Shown piece after piece: positions 1 to 8,618 of a DNA stretch of 27,693 nucleotides (position 1 is the first letter of the stretch; each line of letters begins with the position of its first letter). The notes below the pieces were generated by a model that was given only the letters and a program-made list of their open reading frames with translations, was not told where the DNA came from and ran no database searches. The position numbers and the translations under genes were made by a program. Source of the stretch: a virus; the IMG/VR virus record IMGVR_UViG_3300043418_000082, positions 1 through 27,693 of that record. One strand, written 5' to 3'.

Positions 1-724
1 CATATCTATTTGCAGTTGCACCATCATATCTTATCTTCCAAACTGGACCATTAGCTGGACCATTTAAAATCGTATATTCTACTTGTTGTGCAAATCCATT
101 TAAAGACATTGCAGAACCAGTAATGCTACCAGAAGATGTAATATATCCCGCAGGGTTAGTAGCATTGTATGGAGTATAACCAAGTGCTCCAGTAACCATT
201 GCACTTGTAATTCCACTAATATATCCACTTGGATTTGTAGCATTGTAAGGAGTAAATCCTAATGCTCCAGTAACATCCGCAGAACTAAGTACAATTGCTC
301 CAGTTCTAGTGTTAAACGATGTAACACCTGATGCAATAGTCCAAGCTCTGTCTGCACTTAAATCATAAGCAGTACCATTAATCGTTATTGTTCTTGACTG
401 AGGTACTTTAGTCCCTATTGATGTAGTAATAGTTGTAGCAAAGTTTGGATCATTACCCAAAGCTGTTGCTAACTCATTTAATGTATTAAGAGTAGTAGGT
501 GCTGATGCAACAAGGTTTGCTATTGCTGTTTCAACAGATGAAGCTGTAGCATAAGATAAAGATCCTACATACGCACGTATCCAAGCAGTAGTGGCAACCT
601 TTGTTGAGTTGTCAGTACTATCTGGTGTAGCTAATGATAAACTAGCTGGAAGCGTTACTGCTCCAGTAGTAGGATCATATTGAAATACGTTAAGTATATG
701 GGAGGTTTTCCTTTGTTTGTTCAT
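1..724 (-). CDS. Tail fibre protein, 5' part only (runs off left edge)
   Basis: This reading frame is open from an ATG at 724 to the edge of the window (241 codons seen); an in-frame TAA lies four codons upstream of the ATG, so the start is firm. The N-terminal part has the phage fibre motif DNSTKVATTAW at about residues 38-48. It is followed by a stretch beginning SAPTTLNTLNELATALGNDP that also occurs in the next gene upstream. Then come two tandem copies of an LGFTPYNATNPSGYI-type repeat, common in trimeric tail fibres. It lies 23 nt downstream of the 1047-aa fibre gene and looks like a paralogue of it. Its likely role is receptor binding at the virion tip. The C-terminal part is not in the window, so length and any enzymatic domain are unknown. 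Confidence 0.75.
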   Translation of the reverse strand, partial: MNKQRKTSHILNVFQYDPTTGAVTLPASLSLATPDSTDNSTKVATTAWIRAYVGSLSYATASSVETAIANLVASAPTTLNTLNELATALGNDPNFATTITTSIGTKVPQSRTITINGTAYDLSADRAWTIASGVTSFNTRTGAIVLSSADVTGALGFTPYNATNPSGYISGITSAMVTGALGYTPYNATNPAGYITSSGSITGSAMSLNGFAQQVEYTILNGPANGPVWKIRYDGATANRY

Positions 725-747
725 TGTATACTCTTATCTATTATATC

Positions 748-3700
748 TTATGAGAAACTAACTGTTACTGCATCCCAGTTATTACATGTAATCTTAACAC
801 ATACTGTTAAACGACAAGATGTATCAAAAGCTGAGTTAGTTATTTCTAAGTTTCCTGTATTATTATTACGACCCACACCAGCAATACCATTACCTGCCTG
901 CTCTCTTAAATCCCACCATCTTTCATTTGGATTACCTGCTGTATCATATGCAATACCACCTGTATATCTTAAATACCAAATCTCTGCTAAAGTACCAGAA
1001 AGACGTGTTGCATGGAATGTAACCTCATATTGAAACTGAACATTATTTCCACCAGCAACTGTAAACCGCATACTTGTTTGAGAACTATAAGCAGAAACAT
1101 CCATTGTTCTAGAATAGATACGATGACCTTGGTTATTTGTTCCTTGATTTAATCTTAAACCTGTTGTTCTTACATCACCATTAACATGTAAAGGAGCTAG
1201 TGGATTTGTAGTATTTATACCAAGAAAACCTGTATCTGTAATACGTACTCGCTCGCCTTGATTATTAGTATGGAAAGCTATTGCATTTAAAGTACTAATG
1301 ATATATATACCATTATTTCTATTTCCAGAACCAGTTAAAGCTAATCCTGTTGTTCCTCCTTGAATATACATGTACCCATTTGCAGAAGTACTATATATTG
1401 AGTTATTATAAGTTGGAACAGTTGTAATAGTATTAAAGGATAACGGACCATCACTCAATAATCTTATGCGTTCAGTACTTCCTCCTCCGCAAAAAATTAA
1501 ATCTCTACCAGCAAATCTAAGATCTCCCCAAGCTACTGCTGGTTTTAATGAATAAATGTATCCAACATTATTGCTTTCATTATATCCAACTCTTACACCA
1601 TAACCAGCAGTTCCACTACCAAAAATAGCTTGTTGACTATCAGTATCTTCATTTGTAAATGCAGGTAAAACTACATGTAACTTACCTGTTGGTGAAGTTG
1701 TACTTAAACCTAATTTACCATCAGGTGTAAGTTTCATTACAATAGATGCTGTGGAATAACTATACCAGTTCATTGCTAAATCATTAGCTGCAGTATATTG
1801 CTCCCACTTATTACCATTAATGTTAAAGAATATGCCAGCTTCATTACCACCAGTATTTACAGCTGTAAGGTTTAAATAACCATGTGTAGAACTTCCTGCA
1901 AATAGTTGACTTGCCGTAACACTACTCGAAAACGTGGCGGCTCCAGTGGAAGCAATAGTTAAATTTGCAGATGCTCCATTATTTGCAGAAAATAATAATT
2001 TACCACTAACACTTCTAAATACTGCATCACCAGTTGCTGCCCCAGTAATTATTCCATCTGTATTTCCTGCAACACCTATATATAAATAATTAGTTCCATT
2101 TATTTGATAAGCTTGGTATGATGTTCCTGAAGATGGATTTATAGTTAATCCAAGATTTGTATTTGTTATTATAGCTCCACTAAACGTTGCACTCGTACCG
2201 CTTAAAGCTCCCGTAAGTGTGCCTCCGCTTAAAGGAAGATATCCAGATAATGCTGATGAGGTAATATACCCAGATGGATTTAACGAGCTATATGGTATAT
2301 AACCTAAAGCCGAACTAACATCAGTATTAGTAAGAGTAATAGCACCAGTTCGTGTATTAAAGCTCGTTACACCCGCAGCAATAGACCAAGATCTATCTGC
2401 TGAAAGATCATATACTGTACCGTTGATTGTAATAGTTCTAGTCTGTGGTACTTTTGTTCCAATACTAGTTGCTATTGTTGTTGCAAAGTTAGGATCGTTA
2501 CCTAATGCAGTTGCAAGTTCATTAAGGGTATCAAGTGTTGTTGGAGCAGAAGCTACTAAGTTTGATATTGCAGTGTTTACATATCCTTGTGTAGCGTAAG
2601 AGTTTGCTGTTAGATATGCAGCAACACGAGCAGCTGTGTAATAAAGGTTTGTACCTTCAACAATATTTGTTGTTGATGCAGCAATCTTTGTCCATAAGCC
2701 CGTTGATGCAACATACTTAATCATGTCACCATCTGATGCATTCTTTACAGAAAGATCATGTAGTTCATCTAACTCAAAACCGTTTTGTACTTTAACAAAG
2801 ATCTCACCGTTATTTTGTTGAACTCTTGTAACAACCCCAATAAAAACTAAGTGTGCTGGAGCAACAGGTTTATTAGTTAAACCATATAGTAATGTACCAT
2901 TTGGACCTAACCAAACTGGATCTCCAGCTGTTGCGCCATTTGTATTTAATCCAGAAAGCAACCCTTCTGTTATTACAAAAACAATATCATTTGCGGCACC
3001 ACCAGTAGCTAAAAGACCTAATGTTTTAGAAGAAGTTGCTTCAGCAGAATTAGATGACTTAGATACAATCATATTTGTACCTGCATTACCTGTAGAGCCA
3101 GATACATAAACTGGTGTACCAGCAGTCATTGCTTCCCCCAGTTTTACATAGTGCTGTACCTGACTAGTATAGTTGTCTATCCAAGTTGTATCATAACTAG
3201 TTGTACTTGCTTTTGCAAGAATCTGACCAGCTAAACCATTTGCAGGAACAAGACCTTGGTAGTTAGGAATATTAAATACTCCTGTAAGATTATTATACGT
3301 TGCTGCACCTGATACTCCAGTTGTTATTAAAGAAATTGCAGTGCGAACTCTTGCTGGAGTATAGTAAAGATTAACTGTACCTTCTGGAAGGCTATCAGTA
3401 GTTGCTATTGATCCTTGACCAATTGGAGCTGTAATAATAACATCAATAACATCACCTGCTATTGCAGGGTCTAGTAGGGTTACTGTACTCCCGTTTGTTG
3501 CAGTTGTTTGTCCTGGTGATAGATATACACCATTAAGAAAGACATCAATAAGTCCTGTAGTATATCCGTTTGCAATAGTGAATATACTTTGACCTTCTGT
3601 TGCAGTAAATGTCTGAGTCGACTTTAAAGTTATAGATCCACCTGATACTGATAGAACACCAGTAAGTGCATCGATAGCTAAACCTGTACCTACTTTTATA

Positions 3701-3891
3701 CCACCAAGAACGGTAGAAGAAGCAATAGGTAATGTGTAAGGTTGAACAAATGATCTTACCCATGCAGTTGTTGCAAACTTGGTAGAGTTATCATTTGTTG
3801 CTGGAGTCTGACCTGTTGCACTACTGTTGAATACAGCAGCACCATCAACAATCAGACCAGCTTTAGCTAGTATGTCAGACAAAAATCTCAT
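748..3891 (-). CDS. Large tail fibre / receptor-binding protein, 1047 aa
   Basis: A long, Ser/Thr/Gly/Asn-rich, low-charge protein, the usual composition of beta-structured phage fibres. Near the N-terminus it carries NDNSTKFATTAWVRSF (about residues 33-48), a motif frequent in phage fibres, and a VLGGIKVGTGL segment. The middle (about residues 440-560) holds the SAPTTLDTLNELATALGNDP module shared with the following gene. The last third has three repeats of the kind seen in fibre shafts and collars (GKLGLSTTSPTGKLHV, a TERIRLLSDG segment, and GFLGINTTNPLAPLHV). It ends with about 135 residues of a distinct C-terminal domain that may be the trimerisation or receptor-binding tip. It starts 8 nt after the stop of the previous gene. 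Fibre assignment rests on composition, repeats and position; receptor and exact virion location are unknown. Confidence 0.8.
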   Translation of the reverse strand: MRFLSDILAKAGLIVDGAAVFNSSATGQTPATNDNSTKFATTAWVRSFVQPYTLPIASSTVLGGIKVGTGLAIDALTGVLSVSGGSITLKSTQTFTATEGQSIFTIANGYTTGLIDVFLNGVYLSPGQTTATNGSTVTLLDPAIAGDVIDVIITAPIGQGSIATTDSLPEGTVNLYYTPARVRTAISLITTGVSGAATYNNLTGVFNIPNYQGLVPANGLAGQILAKASTTSYDTTWIDNYTSQVQHYVKLGEAMTAGTPVYVSGSTGNAGTNMIVSKSSNSAEATSSKTLGLLATGGAANDIVFVITEGLLSGLNTNGATAGDPVWLGPNGTLLYGLTNKPVAPAHLVFIGVVTRVQQNNGEIFVKVQNGFELDELHDLSVKNASDGDMIKYVASTGLWTKIAASTTNIVEGTNLYYTAARVAAYLTANSYATQGYVNTAISNLVASAPTTLDTLNELATALGNDPNFATTIATSIGTKVPQTRTITINGTVYDLSADRSWSIAAGVTSFNTRTGAITLTNTDVSSALGYIPYSSLNPSGYITSSALSGYLPLSGGTLTGALSGTSATFSGAIITNTNLGLTINPSSGTSYQAYQINGTNYLYIGVAGNTDGIITGAATGDAVFRSVSGKLLFSANNGASANLTIASTGAATFSSSVTASQLFAGSSTHGYLNLTAVNTGGNEAGIFFNINGNKWEQYTAANDLAMNWYSYSTASIVMKLTPDGKLGLSTTSPTGKLHVVLPAFTNEDTDSQQAIFGSGTAGYGVRVGYNESNNVGYIYSLKPAVAWGDLRFAGRDLIFCGGGSTERIRLLSDGPLSFNTITTVPTYNNSIYSTSANGYMYIQGGTTGLALTGSGNRNNGIYIISTLNAIAFHTNNQGERVRITDTGFLGINTTNPLAPLHVNGDVRTTGLRLNQGTNNQGHRIYSRTMDVSAYSSQTSMRFTVAGGNNVQFQYEVTFHATRLSGTLAEIWYLRYTGGIAYDTAGNPNERWWDLREQAGNGIAGVGRNNNTGNLEITNSAFDTSCRLTVCVKITCNNWDAVTVSFS

Positions 3892-3899
3892 TAAGTATA

Positions 3900-5009
3900 T
3901 TATTTCTTGATAACTACACGATACGCATTAGAAGCTGGAGCAACTGCAAAGTTTACAGTAACAACACTTGTTGATGTTAATACAACATCAGTAATAACTT
4001 CTTCGTATGTGGCATTATCATATATTGCAACAATAAGGTCTCTTGTACCTAATCCGTGAGTCAAAGCAAATGAAGTGCTTGTTGTATCTCCAACGTTTGC
4101 TGCATATCCTCCTGTACGATTATCTAATAAAGTCTTTAACTTTAAAGGAGTAACAATACGTTGATCATCAGTACCAGCATCTGTTTCAACTTGTGTTGCA
4201 ATCTCAGCTAATCCTAAAGTTGATTCTGTTGCTTGATTACGATTAACTTCTAACTGAATCCAATCTGCTGCAGATGTAGTTGATGCTGCATTTATCTTTG
4301 CAATAATAACATCACCAACATTAAATGTAACTCCACCAGTAGTACCAGCAGTTGTTACATACCAGTAATCTCCTGATTTTGTGCCAGCAACAGGTGATGA
4401 TCCAACAGGAAAAGATCCTGATGATGCATCCCACCCACCTTCTAAGTTACCAAGTCCGCCAATATTAGCATCAACATATGACTTAATAGCAGAAGATGTA
4501 GCAAGAGTTGTTGATGAAGCATTTGCTAAATCTGTGATAACTGTTACTTCAGAAACGTTACCAGTAGCACCTGACATATTACCAAGAACACGTAAGTTTG
4601 CTATCTGAGCAATCTTATCAAGAGTAACTGCATTACCATTAATCTTAACTGTTGTTACTGCACTGTTAGCTAACTTACCAGTAGTAATACCAAGATCTTT
4701 AACTTGGATAGAGTCACCACCAGAAACCTCAATAGTTGCGTTGTCAACGTTGATATCAAGAGTAATGACATCTCCATTAGCTGAAGTCGTTGCCGTTAAA
4801 CCAGCACCGCCTAAAACGTCTTGAATGTCACCTGACATATCAACCCAAGTAGCACCATCCCAGAAGAACATTCTAAGAACGCTTGGAGTAGTATCAAAAT
4901 AGATCTGACCAACAACAGGGTTTGCTATTGGACCAGCATTATTGTGTACTGCAACGTTTAGTATCTGATTTTTTACAAGATCCAGATTGGTTAAAAACTT
5001 CTTTGCCAT
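3900..5009 (-). CDS. Tail fibre / tail-tip protein, 369 aa
   Basis: The N-terminal segment (LDLVKNQILNVAVH, about residues 8-21) matches the one in the next gene upstream (IDLNKNQLLNARLH), followed in both by a VVGQIYFDTT or GIVVYDTT stretch and a WDGxxW motif. This looks like a common virion-docking domain. The middle is Thr/Ala/Gly/Asn-rich with features of fibre shafts (ATSSAIKSYVDANIGGLGNL). The last 60 residues form a small beta-rich domain (FALTHGLGTRDLIVAIYD to AYRVVIKK) that recurs at the C-termini of the next two proteins upstream. Role inferred: adaptor or short fibre at the tail tip. Spacing to both neighbours is under 10 nt, so it is part of one operon. Confidence 0.7.
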   Translation of the reverse strand: MAKKFLTNLDLVKNQILNVAVHNNAGPIANPVVGQIYFDTTPSVLRMFFWDGATWVDMSGDIQDVLGGAGLTATTSANGDVITLDINVDNATIEVSGGDSIQVKDLGITTGKLANSAVTTVKINGNAVTLDKIAQIANLRVLGNMSGATGNVSEVTVITDLANASSTTLATSSAIKSYVDANIGGLGNLEGGWDASSGSFPVGSSPVAGTKSGDYWYVTTAGTTGGVTFNVGDVIIAKINAASTTSAADWIQLEVNRNQATESTLGLAEIATQVETDAGTDDQRIVTPLKLKTLLDNRTGGYAANVGDTTSTSFALTHGLGTRDLIVAIYDNATYEEVITDVVLTSTSVVTVNFAVAPASNAYRVVIKK

Positions 5010-5017
5010 GATTAATA

Positions 5018-5545
5018 TTAGTTAAGGTAAGCTTCACCACTAAAGGCAGCTGTAAATCTTATTGTTAATGAGTTTAAATCAGTGTATGAGATATCTCCAA
5101 TAACTTCTGTTTTTGTTGCATCAACAACTGTAACAGAAGGATAACAGTTTAAGTCATGTATGATATTCCATTCTGTTGCAGCAACAGCTTGGACATGTAT
5201 ATGCTTAAACTTTATGGAGCTTGATACCGCAGTATTGTCTCTTTTTGTTATAGTTAATAATAAGTTCTCATCATTAGAACTAAGACTAACACTTGCAATA
5301 GTTGAGTTATAAGCTTGTGCAAGCATTGATAACTCCGCATCTGTAAGACCTATTCGTTGCCAAGCATTGCCATCCCAACCATAAAAACTTGCTACTGTTG
5401 TATCGTAAACTACAATACCTTTATCATTAGAGTTATAACCATTACCAAGAATGGTCCTTTCTGCTGTTGTTACAGGATGTAACCTAGCATTTAGTAACTG
5501 ATTCTTGTTAAGATCAATGTCGTAATAATATACTGAAGCACCCAT
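5018..5545 (-). CDS. Small tail-tip protein, 175 aa, shares N- and C-terminal modules with its neighbours
   Basis: Residues about 11-24 (IDLNKNQLLNARLH) and the following VVYDTTVASFYGWDGNAW mirror the N-terminus of the 369-aa fibre protein. The C-terminal 55 residues (WNIIHDLNCYPSVTVVDATK to FSGEAYLN) are the small domain found in both flanking genes. Between them is only a short Ser/Asn-rich linker. The protein therefore looks like the docking and cap domains of the 369-aa protein without the long shaft. The start ATG shares one base position with the stop codon of the 199-aa gene upstream. Likely a structural tail or baseplate component; no enzymatic motif seen. Confidence 0.65.
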   Translation of the reverse strand: MGASVYYYDIDLNKNQLLNARLHPVTTAERTILGNGYNSNDKGIVVYDTTVASFYGWDGNAWQRIGLTDAELSMLAQAYNSTIASVSLSSNDENLLLTITKRDNTAVSSSIKFKHIHVQAVAATEWNIIHDLNCYPSVTVVDATKTEVIGDISYTDLNSLTIRFTAAFSGEAYLN

Positions 5546-6144
5546 TATGATAAGTAAGCTTTACCAGCTACTGGAGTATTAAAGTTAATACGTAAGTTGT
5601 TACTGTCAACGATTTCAATAATACCTTGGATATCATTACCATTAAGATCTTCTGCAAATACGTTTGGTGTAATGCCCATATTGTGCTGAATAACCCACTG
5701 AGTTGACGGAGTCTCCTGTGTAAACAAGAAAGATGAGTTGTTATTGATTGTAATACATGGATTCAAGTTTATTCTAGTTACTGCACCGTTTGCATTAACC
5801 TGAATAATGTTTTGAGATCCATTACTGTACTCATAGAATACACCAAGATTATCTGGACTACGAGGGTTGCTGTATTGATATCCTAAAGCTTCATTATCAA
5901 ATAATAACTCAGAATCATACATACCAGTTGGTAACCAAGTCTTGTACTGAATAGTCTCTTCGCTTAATGCACCAGCATCATCGTTTGCTTGCCAATCAAC
6001 AATAGCTTTCTTAATCTCTGCCATTAAGACATAATCATCAGGGATAGCTTTACCTAATCCATAACGAGATCTACGAAACTTGCTAAAGATGCTTGTTGCG
6101 TAGTTCTTATATATCTCAACTTTTTTTGGCAGTAAGTTCTTCAT
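5545..6144 (-). CDS. Tail-tip structural protein, 199 aa, with shared C-terminal domain
   Basis: The N-terminal half is basic then mixed (KKVEIYKNYATSIFSKFRRS), unlike the neighbouring fibre proteins, and may be the virion-docking part. The C-terminal half contains WVIQHNMGITPNVFAEDLNG and ends VAGKAYLS, the same small beta domain that closes the two genes downstream. It starts one base after the stop of the 53-aa zinc-ribbon gene and overlaps the next gene by one base, so translation is probably coupled. Function is inferred only from context: a minor tail or adaptor protein. I know no specific family name. Confidence 0.6.
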   Translation of the reverse strand: MKNLLPKKVEIYKNYATSIFSKFRRSRYGLGKAIPDDYVLMAEIKKAIVDWQANDDAGALSEETIQYKTWLPTGMYDSELLFDNEALGYQYSNPRSPDNLGVFYEYSNGSQNIIQVNANGAVTRINLNPCITINNNSSFLFTQETPSTQWVIQHNMGITPNVFAEDLNGNDIQGIIEIVDSNNLRINFNTPVAGKAYLS

Positions 6145-6145
6145 C

Positions 6146-6307
6146 TTAGTTTTTGTTTGCCTGAGTATTTCTGATCAAATGTAACTGTTGTTCATAAGTA
6201 CCAATACAGTTTGTGCAAGCTTGTGCTCCGTTTGAAGCTGTTCTTTGCTGGCAACTGCATGTGATTACTGTACCACAGTTAGGGCAGGTAGTTTGGTTTT
6301 GTGACAT
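6146..6307 (-). CDS. Small zinc-ribbon-like protein, 53 aa
   Basis: A short gene translated as a 53-residue protein with cysteines at 8, 11, 17, 19, 31 and 34, arranged CPNC, CSC and CTNC, a likely structural zinc site. It lacks membrane segments. The start at 6307 is preceded by TAAACCAACAATATT, one of the A/C-rich leaders typical of this genome, which supports it as a real gene. It sits between the 184-aa and 199-aa tail genes. Similar small Cys-rich proteins sit among tail genes of other Bacteroidota phages in my recollection. Role unknown; it may be a minor virion component or assembly factor. Confidence 0.65.
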   Translation of the reverse strand: MSQNQTTCPNCGTVITCSCQQRTASNGAQACTNCIGTYEQQLHLIRNTQANKN

Positions 6308-6322
6308 AATATTGTTGGTTTA
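6308..6322 (-). promoter_or_regulatory. A/C-rich leader before the zinc-ribbon gene
   Basis: On the minus strand this reads TAAACCAACAATATT directly before the ATG at 6307. No Shine-Dalgarno is present. It is one of the recurring leaders in this window and helps to decide that the 53-aa frame is translated. Confidence 0.4.
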
Positions 6323-6329
6323 GTTAATA

Positions 6330-6884
6330 TTAGCAGTACTGACCATATGTTTCTGAGTAAGCGTTTAACTTCTTCTGTGCATAGATTAATAACTCCATAC
6401 CTTCATCAGCTTGATGACAATACTCAACTTTTACTTTTGCTGCATCAATATAGTTCTTTATTTCTTGTAACTGACCAAACTTTTCTTTTACATCAGCATC
6501 AGGTTCAGAACCATTGATCTCAAGCTTGCAAAGCTCGTTGTAATACTTGTTTAATGTTTGAGTAACACGAAGATGATTATATTCAGAATATACTTTATCG
6601 TTTGGAGCAACTGAGTAACGAATCACATAGATACCGTCTGGAATGCACTGCAAGCTATCCCCACATCCAGTTTTTTGTAAACCTAATGAACATGCATTAA
6701 GAACGATATTATAATATGGCAATACCTCAACATTAACTGGTAAGTTAAATCCTGGAGATGTAATCTGTAATGTGCCACACTCTTTGTCTAAACCTTCACC
6801 ATACGTACTGGTGTCAAAAATCCTTAATACTTTGCAGTTATTTGTATCAGGAGTCTCAAGGCTTAACTGATGTTTAATAGCCAT
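6330..6884 (-). CDS. Conserved phage structural-module protein, 184 aa
   Basis: No enzymatic motif is visible. The N-terminal half (about residues 1-95) is beta-rich with LQITSPGFNLPVNVEVLPYY and IPDGIYVIRYSVAPNDKV. The C-terminal half is helical (LNKYYNELCKLEI, then KNYIDAAKVKVEYCHQADEG) and ends in Cys. I recall this two-part pattern (beta domain with PDGIYxIxYS, then IDAAKxKVEYCH) from tail or structural regions of Bacteroidota phages, but cannot attach a named family. The neighbours are all tail genes. Start at 6884 chosen because it gives the conserved N-terminus and sits after a 110-nt gap containing a terminator. Probably a virion or tail-assembly protein. Confidence 0.6.
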   Translation of the reverse strand: MAIKHQLSLETPDTNNCKVLRIFDTSTYGEGLDKECGTLQITSPGFNLPVNVEVLPYYNIVLNACSLGLQKTGCGDSLQCIPDGIYVIRYSVAPNDKVYSEYNHLRVTQTLNKYYNELCKLEINGSEPDADVKEKFGQLQEIKNYIDAAKVKVEYCHQADEGMELLIYAQKKLNAYSETYGQYC

Positions 6885-6957
6885 AAACTTCTATTGTTTT
6901 GAATAAGATGATCGTAGTTGTACTCAATAATAATATACTAAAAATCAAGCACAAACA

Positions 6958-6994
6958 CAAAAAAGAAAGGGCAGGCACCGCAAAGTACCTACCC
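6958..6994 (-). terminator. Intrinsic terminator after the 382-aa structural gene
   Basis: On the minus strand GGGTAGGTAC pairs with GTGCCTGCCC (10 bp including two G-T pairs) around a 6-nt loop, followed by TTTCTTTTTT. It lies 24 nt past the stop of the 382-aa gene and upstream of the 184-aa gene, so it closes or attenuates the operon here. Confidence 0.85.
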
Positions 6995-7017
6995 TCGTCT
7001 TCTTTATTTCTATCTGA

Positions 7018-8166
7018 TTAGATAGTCTCTAACGCGATCGCTTGACCAGCTGCAATAGCAGAGTTAACAATGAAGTCAGTAATTGCAGTTGTAGTAGTTC
7101 CAGCAGGAACGTTGATAACAACTAAATACTGATCGTTGTCAAATGTGCTAGATGGGTTGTTGAAACGAGGTACGTTGTGTAATACCATTACTTGATCGTA
7201 CAATCCGTTACGGTTGATAGTAGCTAAACCTGGGTTAGCTTCAATCTCACGCATACGTAATGAATCAACATGTCCACCATCTGGATAAGCTTCTTGACGA
7301 TAACGACCGTCTAAGATCATCTCACGTAATACAGTCTCACCAACACCTGATGCTTGACGAGCAGCTTGTGTTTCAACAGAAGAGATTCCGTTTACTGCAC
7401 ATGGCTCACCTGAATCATCAACAAATGAAGTGTAGATTTGCAATGGAGCAAGATCGTAGTTATCAGTTGGAGTAAAAGTAGCATCACCAAACTTAGTATC
7501 AACATAAGCAACAGTAATAACTAACTTAGCAACATCAGAAGATGTAGCAGCAACACCTGCAAATGAATCATAAGCTGAAGGAGCAACCGTAGCAGCAGCA
7601 GTATCTTTAACAGCAACGGAGATAAACTTACCTAAGTAAGGAGACTCGTTTACTTGTTTAGCCCAAGCGATAGCAACTTTAGTTGGATCGATTACAGCAG
7701 CAACATCTCCAGCAGCACATCCTGTAAAAGCGTCTAATGTCTTATACAAGTTGTGAGATAAGAAACGTAATGCAGGAGAACCTTTCAAATCAACACGTAA
7801 GCGGTATGTAGCATCTTCTAATACATTAGAGATAGATACTTCAACAACTTGATTTTGAGCAGTCTTAGAAGCAACTTTAAATACACGAGAGATGTACTTT
7901 GGATTGATAGTCTTTGACTTAACAGACTCTTGGTATCCACCGTGTACAGGACCAATCTTATCTGAAGTAAAATAAGATCCTTGAGCGATGATAAATGGAG
8001 CTGTACCAGCAGCAGTTAATGCAGCATAAGAAGATGCATTAAATACGCCTAACTTACCTGCAGTTAAAGCCGCAGTAGTTCCTGTTGACGCTAAAGAAAC
8101 CGCACCATTTGCGATACCATTAGAACCTACCAAGAACGCTTTTTTGAATGCATTAGGAAAATACAT
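7018..8166 (-). CDS. Abundant-type virion structural protein, 382 aa
   Basis: The N-terminus (MYFPNAFKKAFLVG) is followed by a long Ala/Thr/Gly-rich region and a central conserved-looking block: DKIGPVHGGYQESVKSK, NPKYISRVFKVASK, then YRLRVDLKGSPALRFLSHNL and DAFTGCAAGDVAAV (about residues 70-155). Later parts mention short motifs such as WAKQVNESPYLGKF. The composition, regular use of frequent codons and a dedicated strong terminator just downstream point to a highly expressed structural protein. I recall related proteins in Bacteroidota phage tail modules but not their role; a tail tube, sheath or major tail component are all possible. Leader before the start reads TATAACCCATAAACACAA. Structural role likely, exact part unknown. 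Confidence 0.6.
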   Translation of the reverse strand: MYFPNAFKKAFLVGSNGIANGAVSLASTGTTAALTAGKLGVFNASSYAALTAAGTAPFIIAQGSYFTSDKIGPVHGGYQESVKSKTINPKYISRVFKVASKTAQNQVVEVSISNVLEDATYRLRVDLKGSPALRFLSHNLYKTLDAFTGCAAGDVAAVIDPTKVAIAWAKQVNESPYLGKFISVAVKDTAAATVAPSAYDSFAGVAATSSDVAKLVITVAYVDTKFGDATFTPTDNYDLAPLQIYTSFVDDSGEPCAVNGISSVETQAARQASGVGETVLREMILDGRYRQEAYPDGGHVDSLRMREIEANPGLATINRNGLYDQVMVLHNVPRFNNPSSTFDNDQYLVVINVPAGTTTTAITDFIVNSAIAAGQAIALETI

Positions 8167-8202
8167 AGTTAATTGTGTTTATGGGTTATAGATAAATAAA
8201 AA

Positions 8203-8616
8203 CTATTTTAAGAACAGTAACTTATACTTGATACTATTAAGGGTTGACTTAACCATATCCAAGTCGTTTACTATTTCACTGTAAGGCATTACGCCTTGTA
8301 ATGATGTAACCATCTGGTATACATCTCTAATATAAGATAACGCTTCTTGTACAGTATTCAAAGAACGAGGTGCATTATCTTCATATGTTAATAACTTCTC
8401 AGCAGCTCCTTGGAATCCTTCAGCTAGTGCATCAGCATGTCCTGGTAAAGCATCATATAACTCGTTAAGAGCTTTATGTGCTGAGAATGAACCTAAGTCT
8501 TTTACCTTTAGGTGCAGTTTGTGGAAACTAGTTGCTGCGTTCATTAACTCGCTAACGCAAGCAGCTGTCTTTGATTCTAAAGATCCGTTTGGTCTTTGCA
8601 ATTTTTGTATCATCAT
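8203..8616 (-). CDS. DUF5856 family protein, Dps/ferritin-like, 137 aa
   Basis: The sequence matches what I know of DUF5856: an all-helical protein with FHKLHLKVKDLGSFSAHKAL (residues 31-50), YDALPGHADALAEGFQGA (about 54-71) and a C-terminal PYSEIVNDLDMVKSTLNSIK. Residues H32, H35, H47, H60, D62 and E66 lie at spacings like those of the ferroxidase region in Dps-type ferritins. The family is known from phages of several hosts, but its activity is not established to my knowledge. It starts 2 nt upstream of the stop-proximal region of the connector gene and is clearly in the structural operon, so a virion-associated protein or a protector of DNA/iron handling are both possible. Two Met codons begin the frame (MM); either may be used. 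Confidence 0.7.
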   Translation of the reverse strand: MMIQKLQRPNGSLESKTAACVSELMNAATSFHKLHLKVKDLGSFSAHKALNELYDALPGHADALAEGFQGAAEKLLTYEDNAPRSLNTVQEALSYIRDVYQMVTSLQGVMPYSEIVNDLDMVKSTLNSIKYKLLFLK

Positions 8617-8618
8617 TA

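Noticed and set aside
680-1033. Plus-strand open frame opposite the fibre genes
   Set aside because: It runs across the junction of two well-supported minus-strand fibre genes and has no motif or start signal.
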